Shown here: piece after piece, positions 21,116 to 34,600 of the stretch
Position numbering within the stretch: position 1 is the first letter of the stretch
How the letters are laid out: each line of letters begins with the position of its first letter
NCBI GenBank assembly: GCA_023614405.1
Contig: CM042685.1
Location: 230,123,661-230,187,660 of the forward strand
Source of the DNA: Avena insularis
Lineage: Eukaryota > Streptophyta > Magnoliopsida > Poales > Poaceae
DNA: 64,000 nucleotides
Direction of reading: 5' to 3'
Program-made: the position numbers and the translations under genes
The notes under the pieces: model-generated
Database searches by the model: none
Told to the model about the DNA's origin: nothing
What the model saw: the letters and a program-made list of their open reading frames with translations, nothing else

Positions 21116-22626
21116 AAGAAGTGAATACATGTCCATGTACAGATGACATATATCTAGAATTCTAATACTCTCCTGTTTCTTACTCAGTATCAATAGCTAT
21201 GATCAACTTAGGTAGCTGTTCTATCCTTGCCAATGGAATGAATAGGCACAGAAAATAGTGGTGTAAAGTATCAAGTATAAGCAGGCTTCCGTTTGTTTGT
21301 AAATTGTATTTGATAGTTAACACTTGGACAGAGCTAATTAGTGGAGAATGTAAGGCTTGGAGTAAACCAACTATGCAACCTTTGATATGCATAGTTAACA
21401 CTATTGTTGTGCAAGAAAAAGGGAGACTTTTTTGCACCCCAAATTTGCATTTATCACTTGTAGAATAATCAGTAATAATGTGTAGTAAAGAAGCCAGGAT
21501 TTTACAGAGTAGGTATCTTCTATACTGCGTATTGATGGTAAATTTCCAATGATTGTTTGTTCTGTCATATGGTGTGCCCTAACAAGCATGATATTCAAAT
21601 GAGAGGAATATAGATAAAATTACGGGTCACTGACCTGTTAGTGCTTTAGGTTTCCTTTCCTCTTTCCTTTTCCCTGACTGACTGCATTCACACCCACATC
21701 TGTAAATTCCTGTTCATTTGTACCAGGCCCATCGTTCCAGTTGATACGCTGCACATTGATATATTAAATTAGTTAAAAACTAAGAAACTTTAAGGCACAC
21801 ATCTAGAGATAAGAGATTATTCTAAAATGACCAAATAACACCAATGAACTTAATCAATATTATTTCTCAACTTTCTCTGCATCAGCAATCTAAGCAGGGA
21901 AACCCATGCATAATACAGAATGTGCTCAGTATTTGACAATCTCATACACAAATTATTTTCCACTACCATAAAGAACTACTAGTTCGAATACAAAGAAAAC
22001 CATAACCACTTGTTTCACAGCAGTTCGCTGTTTAGTGGTGAAAGTGAAAACCAAATCCAGAAGCAAAACAGGATGTCGTTACATTTCAGAAATGACAAGA
22101 GCATGAACAGGAAATTTACTCCATATGCCGCACCTTCCAATTCATTAGTGTCTGGCAATAGCTCACTAGAACCTGCTCATTTGAGCAATCTAGGAAATGC
22201 AAAAATTTGTAAAAGACTATTATAACTTAACCAGGAAATGAAATGAATCAAGAAGGTATAGCTTAACTAGCAAAGGGGATATAAACAAAACAAGCTTGCT
22301 CATGCAGGCATGCGACATTGAAGATATATGAGACCAGGTAAACATTTAAAAAAAGTATAGTGTTTTCTTTTGTCAAAAAATATGAAACATTAACAAAATA
22401 ACAATGCCGCAGAAGGAGCTCCGATATAAATTTCAAAAGATACAGGTACACTCTGCACACCATGTCTACATTTCGACCTTCTCAACATAATGTCCTTTGA
22501 AGACATATATCTATAACAAAGATGAGAATCACACATACTAGTATCACATGTGGAAACAGCGTAAAATTATTATTATTGTCTATATACAATTTTGCAATAT
22601 TCCAGAGGACAACTGATCATTTGGCT
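21116..22626. other. Convergent intergenic region
   Basis: AT-rich DNA between the 3' ends of the MFS gene (+) and the DCAF8-like gene (-). It should hold both 3' untranslated regions. No further gene or clear transposon end was recognised. Confidence 0.6.
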
Positions 22627-25600
22627 CTAGCTTCCGGAGCCGTCAGAGGTTTCTTCATCCTCATCACTGTCATCAGACAAGCTATCTCTGTCTGCAGCTT
22701 GCAGTACAAGATTAAGCAGTTCTGTATTGTCCTCCAGATCCTCAGATGAATCTTCATCAGCTGATGGTTGCCTCCGTCGTGATGCTAGCACATGCCAGAC
22801 CAATTCCTCCGGTAAGGCAAAGTGCCAGAGCTTTGCTTTTCTCTTTCGGGGCTTCAACTGGAAGAGAAGAATGAAAACAATATATGAATCAAAATGCAAC
22901 ACATTTTGGATTTTGGAAGAGCATTAAGCTAAAACTTCTAGGTGATGATATGCTAATAGCAAAGTTTCCAACATAAAATCTACACCAAAACATTAAATTT
23001 CTCTCCGTAATTAAGAAAAATAATAATGCTGAAAAATGCATAGGATTAACATTTCAAGGCAAAACTTGATGAATTGTTTGGTAGGATGAATTTACTCATG
23101 TAAATGGTTCATACAGGTTGAAAGAACATTTCTTATCTCTAGAGATTTTGGTGTTTATTACAACACACATAACGGACTAATTATCTGCCAAGTATTCTAC
23201 AGGTTGCATGCATAGAATTCCCTGTCTAATTGCCCACAAAAAGGACTTGCCTGCTGCTCCATATTCTGCCTCAGTGATGTCCGGTTATCCGGTACTACCG
23301 CTCAAGTCCGGTAGCACCGGGTTTCACTTCCGGGCCTGGCAGTGTGATGAGTACACTGGCCAAAGGCCTCAGTACTGAGCGGTATCAAAAAGCGGTAGTA
23401 CCGTATTTTGGTACCGCTCATGACTGAAGCACTTGGCAAGCTCGCCAAACTCCTCAGAACTGAGCGGTATCAAAAAGCGATAGTACCGCATTTTGATACC
23501 GGTCCACCACTTTGGTTACTTCTATCCTTTACCGCACTTTACTTACTAACTCTTACTTAGTATTATGTTAGCTCGTGCATATTTGTCATATAGGTAAATT
23601 CACCTTAGTTGCATTATCTAGAGAATTTACCTTATTGTCAAACCTTAATTTGAAAAAGAAGAAAATTTGAAGTAGCACCTATTCACCCCCCCCCCCTCTA
23701 GGTGCCCATACGATCCTTTCAATTGGTATCAGAGCCTCAGCTCTTTATTTGGGCTTTACCGCCTAAGAGAATATGGGTAGCCACGAAGGGGATGGTGATG
23801 GTGAGTCCACCACGGTGACCATGGAAGATCTCAAAAACTTGGAAACAAGATTGAGCTCTTCCTTGGTCAACGAAGTCAAGAAGATGCTTGATCTCAAAAA
23901 CTTGGAAACAAGATTGAGCTCTTCCTTGGTCAACGAAGTCAAGAAGATGCTTGAGCAACTTCTTAAAGACAAAGATGGCTCATCATCCCCCTCTCCTCAA
24001 GAGAATCCTCCATCCGTTTTACCTAAAGGGAGTACTCCGGTATCCCCCGAGGATATGATGGTAAGGGGTAAACAAGACAACACTAATTCCTCCACACAAA
24101 ATGATGGAGAGAAGGGTGAGCACCGTGACTCATGGTACTCTTCCGACCCTCCAATCCCTCACCCTCATGTATACAATAGAGGTGATCCACCTAAGCTTGA
24201 AGAATCTGCTACTTTTGCTCAATGGCAATCACTAATGAGAACTCATATGCGCAGCTCTTGCATTGAACTATGGAACATCATCGAGCATGGACTCTTTATT
24301 GGGGATCCAAACAACTTGACAAGAAGAGAAGTTGTCAATAGTCAACTCAATGCCACTGCCTTACATATGATTTAACAAGGTTTAGGTACAAAGGATTATC
24401 CACACATTGAGCACTTTAGCATTGCCAAGGAAGCTTGGGATGCCCTCACTGTATTGTTTGTTGGAAATGAGAGTATGAGGAGGAACCGGTATGATGCTCT
24501 AAGCAATGAAGCCGAAGGCTTCTACATGAAAGAAGGTGAAGATCACGAAGACATGTATCGAAGGCTCAAGACCACCGCCGCCGCTTTTAGAAACGTGGGT
24601 GCCTCACATGTGGATGATGCGTGGATAAAAAGGAAATATGTGAGTGCACTCATGCCCTTTGAGCCCACCGACTTGAAGAGCCTACAAGGAAGACACAACT
24701 ACCATCTCATGACCTCAAATGAAGTTATGCAAGAGATGACCGCCTTCAAAGTTGCCGCCAAGAATGCCAAAGATGCTCGTGCCCGTGCCCTTGGTATGAG
24801 CAACGTTGTCAATGTTGCTTTGAAGGCCAAAGTTGTGGACCATGGGGATGAAGATGATAGTGATGAAGGCCTCTCCATGGACCACCCCGATGAAGTCAAG
24901 ATTGCTCATAATCAATATATGGCATTCTATGCAAAGAACTTTTGGAAGAACCCCGCCAAGGCCAAGATGGAAATGCAACGAAGAAGCAACCCAAATGGGA
25001 AAAGAGAAAATACTACTAGATTGAGAACTTGCTTCAATTGTGGTGACCGCTATCACTTTGTGGCAAGTTGTCCCTATGAGAAGAGAGAAGATCATGGGGG
25101 TAAGCTTGTGTTGAAGAAGACTCTCAAAGCACCTTACAAGAAACTCTTCATCAAGAAGAATCACATCAACAAGAAGTCGGGAGAAATTGTCTTGATCACT
25201 CATGAAGAATACTCCTCCGACAATGAAGATGATGAAGATGAGGAAGAGGAAACTTCTAATGGTGTGGCGGCTCTAGCCACTACCTCTACTCCGACATTCT
25301 CTCTCTTCGATTCTCCAAATGAGAATTCTCCCATCAAGAACGTCACTTGCCTTATGGCAAGAGGAACGGAGGTATCGTCATCATCTCACTCCACTCCCTT
25401 ATCTAATGATGAAACTGATGATGAGATTTCTCTTGATGTTAAAAAGGAATTAATTGCTTTTGATGAGTTTATGACTAAACTATAAAGCGATGCTAAGATA
25501 CACTTTGGTAACATCCTAGATCAACTTTCCCACACACAAGAGCTCCTAGATGTAAGATGTAAACTTGGGCATGAACACATGATTGAGCTAGAGGCTTTAA

Positions 25601-28600
25601 ACAATGCTCTAGAAGAAGAACAAGAGACTAGGTTGTCACTTGAATTAAAACTTGAAGGGCTTGATGAGGCAAACGACATTATTGTTAACAAACTCATCAA
25701 AGAGCGTGATCATGCTATTGCTAAATACAAAAGAGCTAAAAATGACAAGATTGAGTTTGGTGTGGTTCATGAAAAACTTGCCGAGGACTTTAGTTTGCTT
25801 AATAAGGCTCACAAGGCTTTGAAAAGTGAACTCTTGTCACTCACAAAGTCCCATGAAACGCTTCAAACTCAATTGGCCAATGTTCCTTCACCTAGTAACT
25901 TCATTTCATCTAGTAGTACAACTATTCTTGAAGAAAATGCTAGGTTGAAGGGGAAGCTAGCCAAGGCCACATTTCCACAAGGCAACAAGTCCATTGATGA
26001 CCTTTTGAGTAAGCAAAGGCCTAGTGGTGATAAAGGGGGCATTGGTTTTGTCTCTAAAACTAAGAAGAACAACAAGAAGAAGAAGGCCAATCCCGCACAA
26101 GAGATCAACAAGACCATTGTGGATAGTAAGTCCACAAATGGTAAAACTATGTCCCATGATGACTTTGCGGGAAGTGCTAACCCTCACTATGTTCTAATGC
26201 GAGATTATTATGGTGATGTGTATGCACAATATGTTGGCCCATATGATGGTTATATTGCTTGGTCTATTTGGGTTCCCAAGACCCTTGTTGCTAACAAAAG
26301 AGGACCCATTGAAAAATGGGTACCTAAAAATTAGCTTGATCTTTTGTAGACATATGCTTCCAGAGGGTCAAAGTGGGTGCTTGATAATGGTTGCACGAGT
26401 CATATGACCGGAAGCTCGTCTATTGTCAAGGACTTAAAGCCAAATGATGATCAAATCACCGTGACATATGCCGACAAGTCAAAGTCTAAGGTAATGGGTT
26501 TCGGCAAGGTAGTGGTTGCTCACGACATTACACTCGTGAACGTCATGCTTGTTGAGACCCTTGGATACAATTTACTTTCAGTCCGTGCTCTTGGAAAGAT
26601 GGGTTTTGCCGTCTTTGTTGATGATGATATTGTGGTCCTCATGTGGAGCAAGTCTCTGAAGGTTGCTTTCGTTGGGTACATCGAACATGACTTGTATGTG
26701 GTGGACTTTTCGGGGCAAGCCACTACAAGTGCGATGTGCTTGTTTGGAAAGGCCGATGTGGGTTGGTTATGGCATCGCCGACTAGCCTATGTCAATATGA
26801 GAACTTTGCAAAGTCTCCACAAGGAGGGCCATATTGTTGGACTAAAAGAAAATGTTTCCTTTGCCAAAGATCGTGTTTGCAGGGCATGTGTTCTAGGGAA
26901 GATGCATGATGCTCCTCACAAGCCTAAGAACCGCATCAAGTCTACCAAGATCTTGGAGCTCCTCCATGTGGACCTTTTTGGTCCTCCATCTCATGCAAGT
27001 CTTGGTGGGAAGAAATATTGTTTGGTGATCGTTGATGACTTTTCAAGATACTCATGGGTATATTTCTTCAAGTTGAAGAGTGAGACCCAAAAGACCTTCA
27101 TCGACTTCATCAACATGGTCCAACGTTAATACAATCTTCCCGTGTTGATCATAAGAAGTGACAACGACACCGAGTTCAAGAACTACACCTTGAATGATTT
27201 CCTTAGTGATGAGGGGATAAAACATCAATATTCCGCTGCATACACCCCTCAACAAAATGGTGTGGCCGAAAGGAAGAACCGGACTCTTATTGAAATGGCT
27301 AGGACCATGTTCGCGGAGTTTAAATCTCCATACAACTTTTGGGCCGAAGCCATCTCCACCGCTTGCCATGCTTCAAACCGGCTCTACCTCCGCAAAGAAA
27401 TCAACAAGACTCCATATGAAATACTTACCAATAACAAGCCCAACATATCTTACTTTCGGGTGTTCGGTTGTAAGTGTTTCTATCTCATAAAAGGTGTCCG
27501 TTTGTCCAAATTCGAGTCTAAAGCATTAGAGGGTATTTTTGTTGGCTATGGTCTCGAATCTCACACTTATAGAATCTATGATAAGCTCTCCGGACCCGTC
27601 ATAGAATCTTGTAGTGTGACCTTCGAAGAATATGATGGTCCCCAAGGAGGGCGTGTTGATGCTTGTGATGCAGATGATGAAATGCCTCAGGAAGCCATAG
27701 GAAGAATGGGTGTGGGATATATTCGCCCCGTTGAGGAACCCCTTATGGCGGATCAAGAAGAACTATGCTCCACTCAAGTGGAGCCCTCATCTTCACAACA
27801 TCAACAAGCTCCATCCACCGAGGAGGACAATGACTCAAGCCAAAGACAAGATGTGGACCCTCAACATGATGATCATAGTGACAACTCTAGTCAAGGGGAG
27901 CTTGATTCATTCGCCAGGGTGTCAAGTGGTGCCAAGGCAATTGCTCAAGGAAGATCCGTACAAACTGCTTTGAGACAAGCTCAGATTGATGCTAGAAGAG
28001 CACTTGATCAAGACCAAGGTCAATCTTTGCCTCTAGATGAAGAGAATGATTCCGATGATGATCAAGGTCAAGTTGATGGTCAAGACGAGGACCAAAATGA
28101 TGAAGAGGGTCCCCCAAGAAACAACACGGAGATCCACGCTCGTCGCGAAGCTAGAAAGGAGAGAATGATGTAATTAAGAGACCACACCTTACAAAATGTG
28201 GTTGGTGACCTAAGGAAAGGCATTTCCACAAGAGCACAATTGAAGAGGTTCAGTGAACACTAAGCACAAATCTCGATGATTGAAGCTAAGACAGTGTGGG
28301 AAGCTTTTGAAGATTCGGATTGGTTAGAAGCTATGCACAAAGAGCTCAACAACTTTGAGAGAAACAAAGTATGGAAGTTAGTTGAGAAGCCAAAGGATTG
28401 CCGCAATGTTATTGGAACAAAGTGGATATTTAAGAACAAGCAAGATGAGCATGGAATTATAGTAAGGAACAAGGCTAGATTGGTTGCACAAGGGTATTCT
28501 CAAATTGAAGGCATTGACTATGGAGAAACTTATGCACCCGTGGCTCGCCTTGAGTCCATCCGTATCCTCGCTTATGCGGCACATCATAATTTCAAGTTGC

Positions 28601-31600
28601 AACAAATGGATGTAAAGAGTGCATTTTTTTATGGTCCATTAAATGAGTTGGTATATGTTAAGCAACCCCCGGGATTTGAGGACCCCAACTTCCCAAACCA
28701 TGTCTACAAACTTGATAAGGCGCTCTATGGGCTCAAGCAAGCCACACGCACGTGGTATGAGCACCTTAGAGAGTTATTGTTTGACCGTGGATTTGAGGTT
28801 GGGAAAATCGATCCCACTCTTTTTACTAAGAGAGTCAATGGGGAGCTTTTTGTATGCCAAATATATGTTGATGATATTATCTTTGGCTCATCTAACAAAG
28901 CTTTTAATGATGAATTCTCAAAGCTTATGACTAGTAGATTCCAGATGTCTTTGATGGAGGAGTTTGAGAGTATTTCTTAGTTTTAAGATCAAGCAAGTTA
29001 GAGGGACATTCTTCAATCAAGCCAAGTATACTCAAGATATGCTCAAGAGATTCAAAATACAAGATTTAAATGGAGCTCCTACTCCCATGGCTACAAAGAC
29101 TCATCTAGAACAAAATCCAAATGGTAAAGATGTGGATCAAAAGGTATACCGGTCCATGATTGGTTCTTTGCTTTACCTTTGTGCATCTAGACCCGATATT
29201 GTGTTGAGTGTAGGTGTGTGTGCAAGATATCAAGCGGCTCCTAAAGAAAGCCATTTGATGGCGGTCAAGAGAATCTTTCGATATTTAGTTCATACCCTAT
29301 TTTATGGTCTTTGGTATCCTCGAGGCTCAACATTTGCTCTTCGTGGATACACGGATTCGGATTGGGCGGGTGATAAGGATGATAGAAAATCAACATCCGG
29401 GACTTGCCAATTCCTTGGTAGGTCCTTGGTATGTTGGTCTTCTAAGAAGCAAAATTGTATATCTCTCTCCACCGCCGAAGCCGAGTATGTGGCAGCTGCT
29501 AGTGCTTGCACTCAATTACTATGGATGAGGCAAACTTTAAAGGAATACGGTGTCCATTGTGACAAAGTGCCTCTTCTATGTGACAATGAAAGTGCCATCA
29601 AGATTGCCTACAACCCGGTGGATCACACAAGGACAAAGCATATTGAGATTCGCCATCACTTCATTAGAGATCATGTTGCTCGAGGTGATATTGATCTATC
29701 ATATGTGTCAACCAAAGATCAACTTGCCGATATCTTCACGAAGCCACTTGATGAAGCAAGGTTTTGCTACTTGAGGTATGAACTAAATATCGTAGATTCA
29801 AGGAGCTTGACTTGATTATCTTACATTCTCACCTAATATTCGACCCATATTTGGTTTAGGTGTAGGCATGGACATAGGGGGAGTGCGGTCCTAATTGATT
29901 GGACTATCCCTCCCCCCATTGTGCGCAAAGTAAACAAAATCATTCCTCTTAATATCATGTTGTGATATGTGAGCTTAATGATGAGTTTCGGTAATGGACC
30001 CAAGATATATCTTCGTGGTGCCAAGCCGAGTATACTCAAATATGGTGGCCTAGGCCACCGCCCCCTCTCACTCGAGAGGTTGATGTGCTTACTCATGTTT
30101 GTCTTTTTTGAGTTGGTTTTCCTTCCTCGGTCAATGCACTCTTGTTTGGTTCTCCATATTTGCCTGTTTCCAGGCTGATTTTCTGGAAACTCCCCAGGTG
30201 CGGTACTACCGGCCGTTTCCTATGGTACTACCGCCTGGCGGTACTACCGCTGTGCGTCTCGGTTAAGGGTGGAGACGCTGGGAGGGGCACCCCTCAGTGC
30301 CTCATTTTCCCTCGTCTCCACTCCTAACCACCGCCGCCACCGGAGCCAAGACCGCCGTCGGAGCTCCGTCCCTTCCTCCTTTCCCCGGATCCACACCGGA
30401 TCCGGCCTCCTCGCGGGCTCCTCCTTGTTTTTTCACCACCATGGACACCGGTACTACCGTCCTTCCCTTCTTCTCACTTGTTTTCCCCATTGAATCTAGG
30501 GAAACTTCGATTCTTGGTCAAAACTTGTGTTTTTTTAGGTTGTATCGTGTGCACGCTCATACCATTATTCCTAGTCCGATGGATTCTTGTTTTGCATTAA
30601 TTTTGCTGCCCGTCCTTAGATCGATAGCACCAGATCTGTGATGTTGTCGCATGACCGATAGTACCGGACGTGTTTCCAGTACTACCGCCGCCCGGTACTA
30701 CCGCCAGTAGATCCGGTACTACCGCTCAGTACTGACAGCAGAATTTTTTCAAAAACTTGAATTTCATCTTCTGTTTGTTTCGGGTTCTTGTGCCCTTATC
30801 CCACTGCTACCTCCCTTGTTCTTTCTCATGTGCAGGGGGCTCCCAGGGATCACGCAAAAGGTCCAAAGCTCATCATGAGATAGAGGACTTTGAGTCAGAG
30901 TCAGAGACACAATCAGAAGAAGAGATCATGCCGCAACCTAGCAACCGTCTGAAGCTAAAAACCACTCGGGGCCGGCGTGGAGGGGGAGTTAAGATAAGTG
31001 CTGGTCGAGGTAGTGCTCCTCCTCCTCGCACGGGTCGCCACAAGAGTCAGAGTTCAGGGCCATCTGGGCTAAAGAAGTTGTCTGATATCCCCGATGCTGA
31101 GTTTCTTGCCTCTGATGCGACAATCCCAATATTCTTTGCGCCATGAGTCTAGGGACAATAGTCTATTTTTCACCGACTTCCAAGAGCGGGTCTACTTTGA
31201 GGTACTCATGACGGGTGAGAAGATTGTGGTTCCTCAGAAGTGGATTGAGATGAACCATGTGAACAAGAACTTGAACTACTTTGGTGAAGCACTTGAGATT
31301 TGCACAAACATTGGCTTGCTTCCCATTATGCAGTTCAAGTGTGACTATGACCCCTTGCTCATTGCGCAGTTCTATGCCACCGTTCACTTTGCCAAGAACC
31401 AGACTCGGACTATCACCGGATGATGAGAGGAGTTGTCAAGACCGCAACATTGGCTGAGTTTGGGGCTATCCTTGGATATGAGGACCGTGGGAGAGATACT
31501 CCGGTTGGCTTCCGCTGTCACAACAACGAGCGTCCCATGAAGAAGGATGTTCTTCTTCCACTTTACATCCATGGGCGTGGTATTGCTAGAAAGATCAAGG

Positions 31601-34600
31601 GGCTTCTCCCAACATATGATATCTTGCATCGTATTTTTCGTGAGACCATCGCTCCCCGTTCTGGCAATGTTGATGAGATGTATGGTTTCATGGTGGACCT
31701 CATGATCACAACTCACCGCCAACGTGATTCAGGACAACCAATTGATGTGATGGACGTGATTTGGAACGAGATGGTTAATGCTACTTACACTCGGCGGGTT
31801 CCTCCTTTTGCCCCGTACATCATGGCACTTATTCTTCACAAGTGCCCATCTCTTGCTCGGAACATTTCCTCTCAACGTCTTGTTACTCACCGGCACAAGA
31901 ATCTATTGATCAAGACCCATCTTAAACCATGCAACGCGGATGGTCAACTTGTTGATGAGGATGGGAACCCACTTGAGGATGGGTCCTGTGATGATGATGA
32001 TGCCCAACATACTGATTTTGTGGCCTCACGCCGCAAGACTGCCCAACCATCATGGGCCAAGAGGATTGAGGCTAAGCTTAAGAAGGTCTTACGCTTCGGG
32101 TTGACAACCGAGCGTATGTATGAGGCCCATGTCTATGCCAAGAAAGCCAGTGCACGTCAGAAAGAAGTAATGCAAGCTCAAGGGTTGATCACCTCCGAGG
32201 GACCCGAGGACAACATCACTCCTAAAGAGCAATGGATCTCCAAGCACAGCCACTGGGACGATGATGCCTCTTCCACTTTCCATGCTCCGCCTCCTTATGG
32301 GGATGACTCTGATGATGACTACCAGTGATCTCCGGGACGTTAGAGTTGCTCTTGTCCCTTTTGGTGTCTTGATGCTAAAGGGGGAGAAGAGTTGACATTA
32401 GGCATGCGGGTTTGCATGGGAAAGTCACAAGCTCGCTCTTGCCTTTAATTTTTAATCGCTTGTGAACTTTATTTGCTACTTGCCTCTTATTATGCGTGAA
32501 ACTTATGAACTAACTATTTGTGCTATGTATGCGACGACTATGTGGTTATCTTATGGATCCATCATCTGTGTGGTATGGTTATTATCATTTGGATCCATCT
32601 TATGTGGTGTGTGATGATATTACCTATTCCTTATCATTGTGTTTCTCATCACACACTTGTGTGCAAAGGTATGTGCACTATGTGTGACTATGCACTCCCA
32701 TGTACCTTGTAAAATAGTATGGGGCTTGTCTCTACTTATCTAGAGGGAGCCCTATCTCTATTTTACAAAATCTTACTTGTCATCAATTCTATCATGCAAA
32801 ATGTGTGTTGTCATCTAACACCAAAAAGAGGGAGATTGAAAGAACATTTCTTATCCCTAGAGATTTTGGTGTTTATTACAACACACATAACGGACTAATT
32901 ATCTACCAAGTATTCTACAGGTTGCATGCATAGAATTCCCTATCTAATTGCCCACAAAAAGGACTTGCCTGCTCCATATTACGCTCGGTGATGTCCTAGT
33001 AGTAGGATAATTCATCCGATACTACCGCTCAAGTCCGGTAGCACGGGTTTCACTTTCGAACTGGCAGGTGATGAGTACCGCCAAAGGCCTCGATCTTGGT
33101 ATCAAAAAGCGGTAGTACCGCATTTGGTACCGCTCATGACTGAAGCACTTGGCAAGCTCGCCAAACTCCTTAGAACTGAGCGGTATCAAAAAGCGGTAGT
33201 GCCGCATTTTGATACCGGTCAAGACTAAAGCGATTGGCAAGCTTACCGCATTCTGGTACCGATCACTTCTGAGGAGATTGGCCACTTGACTCACACTGTT
33301 GTTTCCCCCTGTATCAAAATGCGGCACTATCAAGATGTGTCCTAGTACCGCCTCAGTAGGTACTACCGCTCAGCTCCACACTTTGATACCGGTGGAAACT
33401 GTGGACTATGCAACTCAACATTGCATCTCCGGTACCTGTCCGGTAGTACCGGTTGTTTCCGGTACTACCGCTTGGAAAATACGGTACTACCGCTTCATTA
33501 AATGCTGCAACGGTCAGATTGGAGCTGGTGCTATAAATAGCCTTTCACCTACCTTGGGACAAGGTGCTCATTTGCATTAAAGTCAAGACCACCATTGGAG
33601 CCACCAAATCCACAAGATCTCTTCAATCCACCACCCAAAGTCCTTGATCTTTGGGGAATCGAAGGAGGAGGCCTTGATCTACTACTTCACCAAAAGAGAT
33701 CTTCATTCCCCCTCATTCAATTGAGGGCCCCTTTGCTCTAGTGTTTTCTTGAAAACCCTAGTTTTAGATTTGGTTCTTACAAGCTTGTCTTTGATTGTTT
33801 TGACAGCTTGCTTGTATTTGGAAGCCTCCGATTAAGTTGTGGATGTGTGCCCCAAACTTGTAAAGGTGTCGGCTTCCACCTTGAAGGTTGCCGATATAGT
33901 GGAAGGTGAATCGATCCCGTTGGGGTGAGATTCATCGGAGAACAAGGGAGGCCTCTCGTGACGTTGGTGGTTTGAAACCACCCCCTCTCCAAACGTAGAC
34001 GTACTTCCCCTCAAAAGGAAGGAACTACGGGAAACAAATCCTTGTGTCTTCGCGTCCACCACTTTGGTTACTTCTATCCTGTACCACACTTTACTTATTA
34101 GTTCTTACTTAGTATTGTGTTAGCTCGTGCATATTTGTCATATAGGTAAATTCACCTTAGTTGCATTATCTAGAGAATTTACCTTATTGACAAACCTTAA
34201 TTTGAAAAAGAAAAAAATTTGAAGTAGCACCTATTCACCCCCCACCCCCCTATAGGTGCCCATACGATCCTTTCACAAATGAAGCAAAATGATTTTTTTT
34301 TTCATGGTAAACACCTGATCATCAATCAACTCTTCAATTTGTTTATTGGTAAAGTATGAAGTTAATATTACATGTAGGTAGAAAATAATAGGTCAACTGG
34401 AAGTTGAGATGATAAGGAGACATATAGATAGCCAAGAGGTTTACCTCCTCAACATTTAACACTTGTGCTCGCTCACTGGCAGAGGGAGTCCATAGCTTCA
34501 CATCGTTATCAATTCCACTGCTTGCAATTGTCATAGCATGAGGATGGGGCTCAATACAATTGACAATGCATTCATCACCCTCCATTGCCCGTAAGAATTT

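Larger units (their letters stand above)
23119..34275 (+). mobile_element. SIRE/Maximus-like Copia element inside the last intron of the DCAF8-like gene
   Basis: Direct LTRs (23119-23721; 32837-34275) start TGAAAGAACATTTCTTAT and end ATCCTTTCA. The internal order is primer site, long gag, protease, integrase, RT, RNase H, then an extra 3' ORF. Integrase before RT marks Copia. The long gag and downstream extra ORF fit the SIRE/Maximus lineage (inference). It is antisense to the host gene. Flanking 5-mers are CAGGT and CAAAT, an imperfect duplication (3 of 5). Gag, the protease/integrase region, RT and the extra ORF all contain breaks. Confidence 0.9.

Noticed and set aside
30270..30641. Ser/Pro-rich frames between RNase H and the extra Copia ORF
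   Set aside because: Low complexity, overlapping frames on both strands, and CGGTACTACCG repeats on either side.
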